Source: a bacterium (lineage in GTDB: Bacteria; Eremiobacterota; Eremiobacteria; Baltobacterales; Baltobacteraceae). From it: a stretch of 27,013 bases of DNA. A model generated the notes under the pieces. That model was not told the origin of the DNA and searched no databases. It saw nothing but the letters and a program-made list of their open reading frames with translations. Location of the stretch: contig JAJXVC010000005.1 in NCBI GenBank assembly GCA_021782295.1, forward strand, positions 1-27,013, given 5' to 3'. Positions 1 to 8,264 of this stretch are shown here, piece by piece. The translations under genes and the position numbers were made by a program. Positions within the stretch are counted from its first letter, which is position 1, and each line of letters opens with the position of its first letter.

Positions 1-501
1 TTCCTCGGCATCGCTATGAATGTACGGCGGCAACGGCATCCGACCGATCCGTTCGATTGTCTCTTCGAACGGCGCCCGGAAAAAAAACTCCACTTCGCGC
101 CGTCCATCGGCGTGGGTGGCGCGAACGATGGCCTCCCCCTCCTCACCGAAACTCACCCGGTCGCCTTCGCGCATGCGACGCCCGGGGCGCGCGAGTACGT
201 ACCAGCGGCGTGCGGTGCCGTCATAGCGCAACGAACCAACCGGATGCAACAGTAAAACCTCCGCGCTCCCTCCGCCGACGAGCCGGCCGTGAAGGCGCGC
301 GTGAATCACCGCCGTCTCGTTGAGAACGAGCAGGTCGTCGGGGCGTAAGATCCGATCGAGGTCGCGAAAGAGACGATGGCGCTCGGCTCCCTGCTGCGAA
401 AGCACGAAGAGCCGACTCTCGTCCCGATGCGCTGCGGGATGCTGGGCGACCGACTCGCGCGGTAGCGCAAAGTCGTAGGCGGCGGTTAGCCGCTCGTCAA
501 T
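1..501 (-). CDS. queA: S-adenosylmethionine:tRNA ribosyltransferase-isomerase QueA (partial, N-terminal 167 codons)
   Basis: QueA transfers the ribosyl part of SAM to 7-deazaguanine in tRNA, making epoxyqueuosine. The translated N-terminus carries typical family features: YDFALPRESVAQHP, then HRDESRLFVL, then LVLNETAVIHARL (family form: LvlNdTrVipARL), and the end of the visible part reads RIGRMPLPPYI. The gene runs off the left edge at the 167th codon. The reading frame is open back into the pilZ-like gene but contains no ATG, GTG or TTG between an upstream in-frame stop and the conserved start region. The best-placed candidate is an ATT at 501-499, overlapping the upstream stop at 488-486. 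An eight-T run on the coding strand near 80-87 does not break the frame. Position after ruvB and a SpoIID-like gene matches the ruvAB-queA association seen in many bacteria. Family identity is sure; the start is not. Confidence 0.88.
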   Translation of the reverse strand, partial: MDERLTAAYDFALPRESVAQHPAAHRDESRLFVLSQQGAERHRLFRDLDRILRPDDLLVLNETAVIHARLHGRLVGGGSAEVLLLHPVGSLRYDGTARRWYVLARPGRRMREGDRVSFGEEGEAIVRATHADGRREVEFFFRAPFEETIERIGRMPLPPYIHSDAEE

Positions 502-872
502 CGCTGCTGTTCGATCTCGAGGAAGGTCGATAATCTTTTTGCGTCCTCCGGTGCAACTTCTACAAATTGGACGCCGATCTGAAAGGTTTCGTTCGCCGAT
601 GGACGGATCCAGCGAACCTGACCGCGCATGCGGAGAAACGGGCTACGCTTCATCGTGATCGTGTATTTCGAACCGACGGGGAGATACTGATCGACCATCG
701 CGCGCATTCCCGTCGGCGAGATATCGGCAATCGCACCTCGAAAGAGCATCGCCGAAAACGGATCCTCGACGACGATGTCGATAAATTTGCGCAATCGAAG
801 ACCGTATCGCTTGTTTTCGGCATCGTTCTCGTCGGTTTTCGTTGCCGCCACGCGGTCTTTTCGATCCGTCAT
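486..872 (-). CDS. PilZ-domain protein
   Basis: A 128-residue protein that is essentially a single PilZ domain, the c-di-GMP binding fold. It has the two-part binding signature: RYGLR (RxxxR, residues 22-26) and DISPTG (D/NxSxxG, residues 50-55). Beta-rich sequence follows, ending in a short helix (about residues 108-124). The start chosen is the ATG at 872, preceded by GAGGG; the frame continues upstream but only through the spoIID-like gene on the same strand. It lies 11 nt after the spoIID-like stop and overlaps the likely start of queA. It could be a c-di-GMP receptor acting on surface or envelope functions, but no partner is visible. Domain assignment is confident and the role is inferred. 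Confidence 0.85.
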   Translation of the reverse strand: MTDRKDRVAATKTDENDAENKRYGLRLRKFIDIVVEDPFSAMLFRGAIADISPTGMRAMVDQYLPVGSKYTITMKRSPFLRMRGQVRWIRPSANETFQIGVQFVEVAPEDAKRLSTFLEIEQQRLTSG

Positions 873-883
873 TACCCTCGTTC

Positions 884-1885
884 TCAGATTCGTCCGATGC
901 TGGTTCCGACGAAATAGAAGCTCAAGATCTCTTGCGCAGAGCCTCCGGCGAGAGCGTAACCTCGCGCGCCCCATTGACAGAGACCGACTCCATGCCCCAG
1001 GCCTCTCCCTTCGATATGGAGCCCTGCGAAGGCCTGCGTGCCCGTGGGGGGGAGTTCCTGTTGACGCCGCACGAGCAGGCTCGGCAATAAACGCGCCCCG
1101 ACGTCGATGCGAAAACGCATCGCCGAGATGCGCTCCGTACGAGCCGTACCCGAGAGCTCGGCCGAGCGCACGCGCCCGCTCCGATCGAAATCGATCAACC
1201 CGACGTTCTGAAGCGTGCCGATCTGCGGCGCGATCCTCCCTGCAACGGCAGTGAGATGAGCGCCGGAGAGATCGGCTTTCCAGCGATAGTTCGGCGAGGC
1301 GGTACAGTACGGGCACGGATGCGCGACCAGATAGGGTATCGGCGCGGCGCCCCATGCATCGGCGGAGGACTCGCTATACCCACCGCAGCACGACGAGTAT
1401 TCGATCTGTGCGAATCCGCGCTCGAACCGCAACACTAAGCCGGAGGTGGCACGCACCGCCGCCGTCGATGCCGGATGTTCGCTCGCGACGCCGCGATAAA
1501 CTTGCGCGAGTTCCGAGGGAACGACATCGTAGGGTCGATTCGGATTGCTGCGCGCGAGAATAAACCCGCGCGAGCAGATCGCCTGCGCCTCCAAGGCGGC
1601 AAGCGGCCAACTTGCGGTCATCTCCGACGGGACGACGCTCGAGAGGTAGTCGTCGAAATCGACCACGTTGACGACGCGACCGTCGGCAAGAATCTGGTAG
1701 CTGCCGCGATAGCGATTCCCATTGAAGAGGAAGCCTCCGGCGAGTGGCTCGACCCTCCCCCGACCTAAGAGCACGCGTAATGCTTGCGAGCGATCTCCGC
1801 CGTCACCGATCGTCTGTGCGGCGAGCCGCCCTCCGAGCGCGACGGCGGCAACGCCGCCGAGAAATGCCCGCCGTGCAAGCTTCAT
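884..1885 (-). CDS. SpoIID/LytB-domain protein (exported peptidoglycan-acting)
   Basis: 333 residues. The N-terminus has a twin-arginine-like signal (RRAFLGG at 5-11, then a hydrophobic stretch to about residue 23), so export is likely. The SpoIID core follows: YLSSVVPSEM with the glutamate at residue 88 that matches the family's catalytic Glu, then SWPLAALEAQAICSR. A cysteine cluster (C166, C167, C191, C194, in EYSSCCGGYSE and HPCPYC) resembles the metal-binding region of many family members. The C-terminal motif is GRGLGHGVGLCQWGARGYA. SpoIID is a lytic transglycosylase of denuded glycan strands in sporulation, and LytB-type relatives stimulate amidases in non-sporulating bacteria. No other sporulation gene is present, so a general cell-wall role is more likely. 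The start overlaps the ruvB stop by 4 nt (ATGA). Confidence 0.9.
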   Translation of the reverse strand: MKLARRAFLGGVAAVALGGRLAAQTIGDGGDRSQALRVLLGRGRVEPLAGGFLFNGNRYRGSYQILADGRVVNVVDFDDYLSSVVPSEMTASWPLAALEAQAICSRGFILARSNPNRPYDVVPSELAQVYRGVASEHPASTAAVRATSGLVLRFERGFAQIEYSSCCGGYSESSADAWGAAPIPYLVAHPCPYCTASPNYRWKADLSGAHLTAVAGRIAPQIGTLQNVGLIDFDRSGRVRSAELSGTARTERISAMRFRIDVGARLLPSLLVRRQQELPPTGTQAFAGLHIEGRGLGHGVGLCQWGARGYALAGGSAQEILSFYFVGTSIGRI

Positions 1886-2961
1886 AGCAATCGCTGTTGT
1901 CGCGATCCGTCGGCCTCCGAAGCGCCGATCGCCGCGCGCCCAAGCTCCGTCGCCTTCCGTCCCGCAGCAGTGCGAACGATATACCCGCTCTTGAGCAAGA
2001 ACGGCTCGACGACATCTTCAAGCGTCTCCGCATCTTCGTTCAGAGTCGCCGCGATCGCGGCGATGCCGGCCGGCCCGCCGCGATACTGTTCGACGAGAGC
2101 GCGGAGAAAGGCACGGTCGAGGCGGTCGAGACCGCTCGCGTCAACCCCTTCGCGCGCGAGTGCATCGAGCGCGAGTTCGGCGGTGATCCGTCCGTCACCG
2201 CGCACCTGTGCATAATCGCGTACGCGCCGCAGCAGGCGGTTCGCGATGCGCGGTGTACCGCGGCTACGCGCGGCGATCGCCGCGCAGCCTTCGCTATCGA
2301 TCGGGACCTCGAAGATCGAGGCAGAACGCGCAACGATGCGTTCGAGGTCGGCGACTTCGTAGTAATCGAGATGATGGACGATACCGAAGCGATCGCGCAA
2401 CGGCGCCGAGAGCATCCCCGCGCGCGTCGTCGCTCCGACGAGCGTGAATCGCTTGAGCGGCAACTTCAGCGTTCGCGCGTACGCACCACGATCGACGATA
2501 AAATCGATCTGAAAATCTTCCATCGCCGGATAGAGGAACTCTTCGACGACGCGCCCGAGCCGATGCATCTCATCGATAAAGAGCACGTCGCCGTGTTCGA
2601 GCGAAGTGAGCACGCCGACGAGATCCTTCGGTTTATCGAGCGTCGGGCCGCTTGTCGGGCGAATGCTTGCACACATCTCGCGAGCGATCAGCGCGGCGAG
2701 CGTTGTCTTTCCGAGCCCCGGCGGCCCGTAGAAAAGCACGTGTTCGAGCGGTTCGTCGCGACGCTGCGCGGCATCGATCGCGATGCGAAGATTCTCAACA
2801 ACCTGTTCTTGACCGACATATTCGTCGAAACGGCGCGGGCGCAGCCCCGCTCCAATCACTTCATCTTCGAGCGCGGCGTCGGGATCGAGAAGGCGCGCGG
2901 GCTCGTCGACCGCTTCGACATCCTCGGGGCCCATGAGGCGTTTGCGCGCATCCTCGCTCAT
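1882..2961 (-). CDS. ruvB: Holliday junction branch-migration ATPase RuvB
   Basis: RuvB is the hexameric motor that drives Holliday-junction branch migration with RuvA. The 359-residue protein has the full family signature: LRPRRFDEYVGQ near residue 40, Walker A GPPGLGKTT (79-87), Walker B LFIDEMHR (the usual form is DEIH, so Met replaces Ile), and sensor/arginine-finger region ATTRAGMLSAPLRDRFG. A C-terminal winged helix contains GGPAGIAAIAATLNED. The N-terminus is longer than in E. coli RuvB by roughly 20 residues of acidic sequence. The start overlaps the ruvA stop by 4 nt and the stop overlaps the spoIID-like start by 4 nt, suggesting translational coupling. Confidence 0.97.
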   Translation of the reverse strand: MSEDARKRLMGPEDVEAVDEPARLLDPDAALEDEVIGAGLRPRRFDEYVGQEQVVENLRIAIDAAQRRDEPLEHVLFYGPPGLGKTTLAALIAREMCASIRPTSGPTLDKPKDLVGVLTSLEHGDVLFIDEMHRLGRVVEEFLYPAMEDFQIDFIVDRGAYARTLKLPLKRFTLVGATTRAGMLSAPLRDRFGIVHHLDYYEVADLERIVARSASIFEVPIDSEGCAAIAARSRGTPRIANRLLRRVRDYAQVRGDGRITAELALDALAREGVDASGLDRLDRAFLRALVEQYRGGPAGIAAIAATLNEDAETLEDVVEPFLLKSGYIVRTAAGRKATELGRAAIGASEADGSRQQRLL

Positions 2962-3590
2962 CGTGTCGCCGCCTTCGCTTCATTGCGCCGTTCGTAGATC
3001 GCAGCAAGAAGCTGCTCGGCATCGGTAATCTCGGGGCGCGCCGCGAGGACGTCGCGCAGCATCTTCTCCGCCTCCGGGCGTCGATACTCGAGTTGCAGCA
3101 GCACCGCGAGTGCCTCGTCGGCAAAATCCGGCATCTGCTTGGGTGTGCTCTCCGGTGCTTCCTGGATCAACAAGAATCGCGCGACCTTCCCCTGCAACTT
3201 CGCCACGATATCGCGTGCCTTCTGCTGTCCGATTCCCGGCAGCGTTTTGAGAAAGGTATGGTCGCCGCGTTCGATTGCGGCGGCGATACGATTCATCGGA
3301 ACCGAGAACGCGCGAACCGCCGAACGCGGGCCGATCGACGAGACGCCGAGCAGCGCTTCGAAAAACGCGCGTTCGACGGCGTTCGAGAAACCGTAGTACG
3401 AAAATCGCCCGCTCTTCTGTTCCAACGAGAGCACCGAATAGATTTCGAGGCGCACGGGTGTACCCGTCTCGGTCGGCAATTTCTCGGCGACGCATGGCGG
3501 AACGAAAATCTCGTAGCCGAGCCCGCCGACATCGAGCATCACCCGTTCGCCCTCGCGCTCGATCAAGCGCCCTTCGATCCGCGAAAACAT
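2958..3590 (-). CDS. ruvA: Holliday junction DNA-binding protein RuvA
   Basis: 210 residues, close to the usual length. It opens with MFSRIEGRLIEREGERVMLDVGG, the OB-fold domain I, with the conserved YEIFVP and a YYGF motif near 65-68. Helix-hairpin-helix segments follow at about 82-90 (GVSSIGPRSA) and 117-134 (LPGIGQQKARDIV). A three-helix domain III (about 155-205) is the part that contacts RuvB. The ATG at 3590 is chosen over further upstream codons because it matches the conserved family N-terminus. It sits 10 nt after the ruvC stop, with CCAGGG just before it. RuvA tetramers bind the four-way junction and load RuvB. Confidence 0.96.
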   Translation of the reverse strand: MFSRIEGRLIEREGERVMLDVGGLGYEIFVPPCVAEKLPTETGTPVRLEIYSVLSLEQKSGRFSYYGFSNAVERAFFEALLGVSSIGPRSAVRAFSVPMNRIAAAIERGDHTFLKTLPGIGQQKARDIVAKLQGKVARFLLIQEAPESTPKQMPDFADEALAVLLQLEYRRPEAEKMLRDVLAARPEITDAEQLLAAIYERRNEAKAATR

Positions 3591-3600
3591 CCCTGGCCCC

Positions 3601-4101
3601 CTAATGCTCGCCGAGCGGCAGTTCGCGCCGCGTCGACCGACGCGCGAACGCCAGCGCGAGCGCGAGTGCATCGGAGACGTCGTTTGGTTCGGGAGCGCGT
3701 CGAAGATGTAAGAGCCGCACGACCATCGCGTTGACCTGTTCCTTGCGTGCGCTCCCCGAGCCGACCAAGGCGCGTTTCACGTACGAGTGCCCGAGCGTCG
3801 CGACCGGAATGCCCGCCTGCGCACCGGCCAAGCAGAGGACGCCGCGCGCATGTCCCATCAGAATCGCCGTCGAGGGATTGCGGTAGGTCGTATAGAGCTC
3901 CTCAATGACGATATGCGTCGGAGCGGTCTGCCGAATCGCGTCGGTGATTCCTTCATGCAAACGCGCGAGCCGAATCTCGAGCGTATCCTGGACGCGCGGC
4001 GCAATCGTCCCCGCTTCGATCAACGTGACGCGCTCGCCGCTGACCGCGATCGCCCCATAGCCGGTAACGCGCAATGCCGGATCGATGCCGAGAATTCTCA
4101 T
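3601..4101 (-). CDS. ruvC: Crossover junction endodeoxyribonuclease RuvC
   Basis: 166 residues, normal length. RuvC resolves Holliday junctions with an RNase H-like fold and four acidic metal ligands. All four are visible: D7 in RILGIDPAL, E67 in HIVIEELY, and D141 and D144 in NDVSDALALAL. The KEQV segment and GSGSARKEQV match the family's DNA-contact region. The ATG overlaps the TGA of the upstream kinase gene (ATGA), so DNA repair is coupled to a cell-wall kinase transcript. RuvC, as opposed to RecU, argues against Bacilli as the host lineage. Confidence 0.96.
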   Translation of the reverse strand: MRILGIDPALRVTGYGAIAVSGERVTLIEAGTIAPRVQDTLEIRLARLHEGITDAIRQTAPTHIVIEELYTTYRNPSTAILMGHARGVLCLAGAQAGIPVATLGHSYVKRALVGSGSARKEQVNAMVVRLLHLRRAPEPNDVSDALALALAFARRSTRRELPLGEH

Positions 4102-6152
4102 GACTTTCCGTTGACGATCAGCGTCACATCCGCGCCCGGCGCGAGCGTCGTGCCGACGAGCGGTTCGGTATGCACGACGTTGCCGTCCGCGCCCTCCGTC
4201 GTCGTGTAACGGATCGAACCGATATGGTATCCCGCATCTTCGAGCGTTTTGCGCGCTTGCTCCACCGTCATCCCTTCGGTATCGGGAACCTCCCCCGGCA
4301 CGGCGATGGTGAGCGCGATACTCGAGCCCGGCGATGTAGAGCTTGAAGCAGCGGGCTGCTGCGCCAAGACGGTGCCGCTTGCACTGGGATCGACGCTATA
4401 CGAGAGCGTCACCAAAAGCCCAAGCGCTGCGAGTTGCGTGCGCGCTGCATCGGCACCGATGCCGACGAGATTTGGAACGACGACCGGCGGCCCGACATTG
4501 CCTGCCCCCGTGCTGACGACGACGTGCAGCGTCGCTCGCTGCGCGATCGACTGGCCGGGAACGAGATCCTGCGAGGCGATCGTTCCCGCAGCGACACCGG
4601 GAATCGGGCTCTGCTGGATGACGTCGAGCGAGAGCCCTAAGCGCGCAACTAACTGCTGCGCAGCCGAGAGATCGAGTCCGACGAGATTCGGAACGTCGAT
4701 CGGTTTGGGTCCGTTCGATACGATCAGCACGACGAGCGAATGCGCGCGCGCCTTCGAGCCCGGAGCGGGCTGCTGCCCGATCACGCTCTCCTTCGCCGCC
4801 GCATCGTAACGCCGGTCGATGCGCACGTGGAATCCTTGTTCGGTCAGGCTGCGCTGTGCATCACCGGCGAGAAATCCACGCACGTCGGGAAGCCCGACGA
4901 GCGGCAGACCATTGCTCACGATGAGTTCGACCAGCGAGTTTTTCTGCACCAACGAACCCGGCGGCGGATTTTGCCGGATCACTCGATCCGCCGGAACGTG
5001 GTTGCTCGGGCTCTGCAGAAAACGCACCTGAAGCCCGTCGGCGACGATCGTTGCTTGCGCTTGCGCGACGCTCATATTGCGGAAATCCGCGAGCGTGACG
5101 CGACCGCCGACGCTGCCTCCGAACTCCCCGAAGATCGCAAAGCCGGCGATCGCAGCGACGATTGCGAGCACGATAAAAAGCGGAATCGTCGCCGCATTAC
5201 CGCGCGTAACGGTATTGCGACGCGGCACGTCGATGTTGCGTCGATCCGGTAACGGCGAGCGCCGCGGCGGAAGCGGGCTCCGCAAGGTCGCCGGTGCATC
5301 GTCGGAGGTCGCAAAAGCGGCGACGTTCGGACGCTCGCGCGCCTCGCGAAGTGCGCGCGCGAGATCGCTCGCGGAGGGGAACCTATGGCCGGCTTCCTTC
5401 TGCAACAGCTTGTTCACGATCGCTGCGAGCGCCGGGCTCACGCCTCGCTCGGGGGGAATGACCGGAACGGGATCGCCGATATGTTTGATCGCGACCGCGA
5501 CCGGAGAATCGGCGGTATAGGGCAATTCGCCGAGCAGCATTTGATAGAGCACGATGCCGACGCTATAGAGATCGGAGGCCGGAGTGAGTTCGCGGCTCTG
5601 CGCCTGTTCCGGCGAGAGATAATAGACGCTTCCCATCACCAATCCCGGCCGCGTCGTCGCCATCGTTTGCTCCGAGAACGCTCGCGCGATCCCGAAATCG
5701 GAGAGTTTGACGACGTCATCTTTCCCGACGAGAATGTTCGCGGGCTTGATATCGCGATGCAGCAATCCTTGACGGTGCGCGTAGGCGAGGCCTTGACAGA
5801 CCTGTGCGGCGTAATCGATCGCCACCGGTTCGGGAAGCGGCCCTTCGGTGTTGATGATATCCGCCAGCGAGCAGCCGTCGACGAACTCCATGACGATGTA
5901 ATAGATTCCGTCTTCGTGACCGACGTCGTGCGTATTGACGACGTTGGGGTGCGAGAGACGGCCGACCGATTCCGCCTCCTGATAGAAACGACGCACGAAC
6001 TCCTGATCGGAGGCGTATTGCTCGCGCAACACTTTTATCGCAACGCGGCGTCGCAGCAGCGTATCGGTACCGGAATAGACGACGGCCATCCCGCCCTCGC
6101 CGATCCGTTCTTCGAGCCGATATCGACCGGCGATCGTCGACTGTTCGATCAC
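4098..6152 (-). CDS. PASTA-domain Ser/Thr protein kinase (PknB/PrkC type)
   Basis: 684 residues from a GTG start whose TG is shared with the TGA of the upstream PBP gene. The kinase domain (about 9-270) has the glycine loop GEGGMAVVY, catalytic Lys K40 (VAIK), HRDIKPAN (132-139) and DFG (152-154). A basic, proline-rich linker leads to one membrane helix (about 322-342). Five extracellular PASTA repeats follow (about 350-414, 417-481, 484-548, 556-619 and 621-681). These bind muropeptides or beta-lactam-like ligands in the family. The protein probably senses cell-wall state and phosphorylates division or wall-synthesis partners. Pairing with a class B PBP resembles the pbpA-pknA-pknB cluster of Actinobacteria, but no FtsW/RodA gene is visible here. 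Confidence 0.96.
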   Translation of the reverse strand: MIEQSTIAGRYRLEERIGEGGMAVVYSGTDTLLRRRVAIKVLREQYASDQEFVRRFYQEAESVGRLSHPNVVNTHDVGHEDGIYYIVMEFVDGCSLADIINTEGPLPEPVAIDYAAQVCQGLAYAHRQGLLHRDIKPANILVGKDDVVKLSDFGIARAFSEQTMATTRPGLVMGSVYYLSPEQAQSRELTPASDLYSVGIVLYQMLLGELPYTADSPVAVAIKHIGDPVPVIPPERGVSPALAAIVNKLLQKEAGHRFPSASDLARALREARERPNVAAFATSDDAPATLRSPLPPRRSPLPDRRNIDVPRRNTVTRGNAATIPLFIVLAIVAAIAGFAIFGEFGGSVGGRVTLADFRNMSVAQAQATIVADGLQVRFLQSPSNHVPADRVIRQNPPPGSLVQKNSLVELIVSNGLPLVGLPDVRGFLAGDAQRSLTEQGFHVRIDRRYDAAAKESVIGQQPAPGSKARAHSLVVLIVSNGPKPIDVPNLVGLDLSAAQQLVARLGLSLDVIQQSPIPGVAAGTIASQDLVPGQSIAQRATLHVVVSTGAGNVGPPVVVPNLVGIGADAARTQLAALGLLVTLSYSVDPSASGTVLAQQPAASSSTSPGSSIALTIAVPGEVPDTEGMTVEQARKTLEDAGYHIGSIRYTTTEGADGNVVHTEPLVGTTLAPGADVTLIVNGKS

Positions 6153-7552
6153 TTCGTAATCACCGTCAGCGAGCGCGCGAGTACCTCGCGAGCAATCGGC
6201 GCTGCGACCGCGGCGCCGTACCCGGCATTCTCGACGACGATCGCAACGACGACGCGCGGCGCCTCTGCCGGGGCGAAACAGACGAACCAGGAATCCGGCG
6301 CGCCATGCGGGTTCGTGGCCGTCCCCGTCTTTCCGGCGACGGTCACGCCCGGTATCTGCGCGCTCGTTCCGGTGCCCCAAGCGACGACGGCTTCCATCAT
6401 TTTCGTAACCTTCGCCGCCGTCTGCGCCGATACCGGGCTACCGAGGGGCCCGACCGGGGTACGCGTGAGAATCTTTCCATGACGCGCGATCGCGCGCACG
6501 ATGAATGGGCGCTCCTCGACGCCGCCGTTTGCAATCGTCGCCGCGATCGTCGCAATCTGCATCGGCGTCACCAGCAGCGCACCCTGCCCGAAACCCATTT
6601 GCGCGAGCTCGCCGGCCCAGATATGCGATTCCGCGGGAACAAACGCGCGCGCCGTCGGCAGTTGAAAATCGAGCGACCCGCCGACACCGAAGCGCCGCAG
6701 ATAGCGATAGAATGTCGCGCTTCCGGTACGCAGGACGATCTGCGCGAAGTCGACATTGCTGGAGAGCGCAAAGGCTTTGACGATCGTCCCCGCTCCGGTC
6801 GCTTCGTAATCGTTGTCGTGGAGACGCGCCTTACCGATCATCAGATATCCGGGGTCTTGAAAAACATCGTGCATTCCGACACGGCCGCTATCGACTGCCG
6901 CCGAGGCGGTCAGCATTTTAAACGTCGATCCCGGCGGATAGAGACCTTCGAGCGCACGATCGAGCAGCGGGCTATCTTTCGCATGCAGCGCGCGGGCAAA
7001 GGTTTTCCCCATCGTATTCGGGTCGAAACTGGGGGTACTTGCGATGGCAAGAACGGCGCCGGTGCGCGGGTCGAGCACGATGCCCGCCGCGCGTGCATGG
7101 CGGGCGAGCAGGTCGGCGAGTCGCCGCTCGATTTTCGGCTCGATCGTGGTAATTAAGTCGTCACCCGACTGCGGCGCGAAGCGCCGGAACGAATCGACAA
7201 AGTGCCGGATCTGTTGGAGCGGATTCGCCGAAAGCGAGGGCGCCGCGAGGAGTTCATCGTAGGCGCGCTCGAGCCCGGCGGTTCCGTAGCGCCGCGATGC
7301 GTAGCCGACGACCTGCGCCAACGCCGATCCCATCGGGTAGACGCGCCGCGTACCATCGGTTGCCGCCAAAACACTCCCGTCGGCGGCGAGGATCCGCCCG
7401 CGATCGCGAGCGATAAAGGAACGGCGCGGATTCGAACGATTCGCAGAAATTTGCGGTGCTGCAACGAGTTGTAGCCACGCGAAGCGCGCGGCGAGTACGA
7501 GAAAAAGCACCGTAAAGAGCGCGGAGATGCGCGCAAGCGAACGTTGGTTCAC
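6149..7552 (-). CDS. Class B penicillin-binding protein, transpeptidase (PbpA/FtsI-like)
   Basis: 467 residues from a GTG that overlaps the upstream stop (GTGA). One N-terminal membrane helix (about 9-25) anchors the protein. A short dimerisation region follows, containing RGRILAADGSVLA and YPMGSALAQVVGY. The transpeptidase domain has all three active-site motifs: S-T-F-K (209-212, nucleophile S209) in GLYPPGSTFK, S-S-N (264-266) and K-T-G (408-410) in VAGKTGTA. The size and GYASRRYGTAGLE segment are closest to the small mycobacterial-type PbpA rather than the longer FtsI. It cross-links peptidoglycan outside the membrane. It is directly followed by the PASTA kinase, a likely regulator. Confidence 0.94.
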   Translation of the reverse strand: MNQRSLARISALFTVLFLVLAARFAWLQLVAAPQISANRSNPRRSFIARDRGRILAADGSVLAATDGTRRVYPMGSALAQVVGYASRRYGTAGLERAYDELLAAPSLSANPLQQIRHFVDSFRRFAPQSGDDLITTIEPKIERRLADLLARHARAAGIVLDPRTGAVLAIASTPSFDPNTMGKTFARALHAKDSPLLDRALEGLYPPGSTFKMLTASAAVDSGRVGMHDVFQDPGYLMIGKARLHDNDYEATGAGTIVKAFALSSNVDFAQIVLRTGSATFYRYLRRFGVGGSLDFQLPTARAFVPAESHIWAGELAQMGFGQGALLVTPMQIATIAATIANGGVEERPFIVRAIARHGKILTRTPVGPLGSPVSAQTAAKVTKMMEAVVAWGTGTSAQIPGVTVAGKTGTATNPHGAPDSWFVCFAPAEAPRVVVAIVVENAGYGAAVAAPIAREVLARSLTVITK

Positions 7553-8241
7553 TCGCGCTCGCGCAAAACGACGAATCCGGAGTCGACGCGCACCGCAATA
7601 TGCGAACGCTCGCGACTCGCATCGAGGATCTCTCCGATCAACGAGCGCACGAGCGCTTCCTCGCAGTCGTAGAACGAGGCGAGGATCTCGACTCCCAATT
7701 CTTCGAGAAGCGACGGTGCGACGAAGCCGCAGCGGGGCAGCGTTTCGTAGTGGCGCTCGTCGTAGGCGCCGTTGCGCCACGGGCCACGACGCCCGAAGAC
7801 CTGATGGTGATAATCCCACGCGCAGAGTTCGCGCTCGCCCCAACGGAAATCACCGCGCACGCAAAGCCGCCGACAGAGCGCACAGGGAACGATCGGAACG
7901 GGGCCGCTCTCGATCGCTTCGACGACGTCGGGCGGCAGATCGTCGACGTTGATGAGCTCGGCTTCGTGCAGGTTCGCCGGAAGCGGCGCGCTCCAGCCGA
8001 CACGCGCCAGGAGATCGAGATCGTGCAACTGCGCGACGAATGCGCTCTCGTCTTCGGCCGGAAAGGTGCGGTCGATCCAGTGCAAGAGATCGTCGGGGGC
8101 GATGCCGACGCTCTGCCACGTATCGCCGACCGCGGTGTCGATCGGCGTGACGGCAACCGGCACGAGGCGGGCCACGATCGTCCGCCCCTCAGGAAGCAAG
8201 CTGTTGGTAAAGGCGAGCGTGCTGCTGTTGCCGCCGAGCAC
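7549..8241 (-). CDS. Unrecognised protein with a four-cysteine cluster
   Basis: I do not recognise this 230-residue protein. The GTG at 8241 is chosen because it lies 23 nt after the carB stop; earlier codons would lie inside carB. The N-terminal half is soluble-looking, with an aromatic/acidic segment (DDLLHWIDRTFPAEDES). The middle holds C120, C123, C127 and C140 in the pattern CxxCx3Cx12C, which looks like a small zinc-binding module, followed by WDYHHQVFGRRGPWRNGAYDERHY. No signal peptide or membrane segment is evident. The C-terminal part has a possible helical region (LLEELGVEILASFYDCEEALVRSLIGEIL). The stop overlaps the PBP start by 4 nt, so it is coupled to the cell-wall genes. The gene is real by frame continuity and junction geometry; the function is unknown. 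Confidence 0.75.
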   Translation of the reverse strand: MLGGNSSTLAFTNSLLPEGRTIVARLVPVAVTPIDTAVGDTWQSVGIAPDDLLHWIDRTFPAEDESAFVAQLHDLDLLARVGWSAPLPANLHEAELINVDDLPPDVVEAIESGPVPIVPCALCRRLCVRGDFRWGERELCAWDYHHQVFGRRGPWRNGAYDERHYETLPRCGFVAPSLLEELGVEILASFYDCEEALVRSLIGEILDASRERSHIAVRVDSGFVVLRERE

Positions 8242-8264
8242 AACGATGCCCGCCGGTCTTTCGG

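Noticed and set aside
79..90. Eight-T run in queA as a possible programmed frameshift site.
   Set aside because: QueA reads normally through it in a single frame, so there is no need to invoke slippage.
1897..2997. A 366-codon plus-strand open frame opposite ruvB.
   Set aside because: It is the antisense of a clear ruvB with all motifs intact; no domain is recognisable in it.
5385..6482. Long plus-strand frame opposite the kinase and PBP.
   Set aside because: It crosses two well-supported minus-strand genes and has no recognisable domain.
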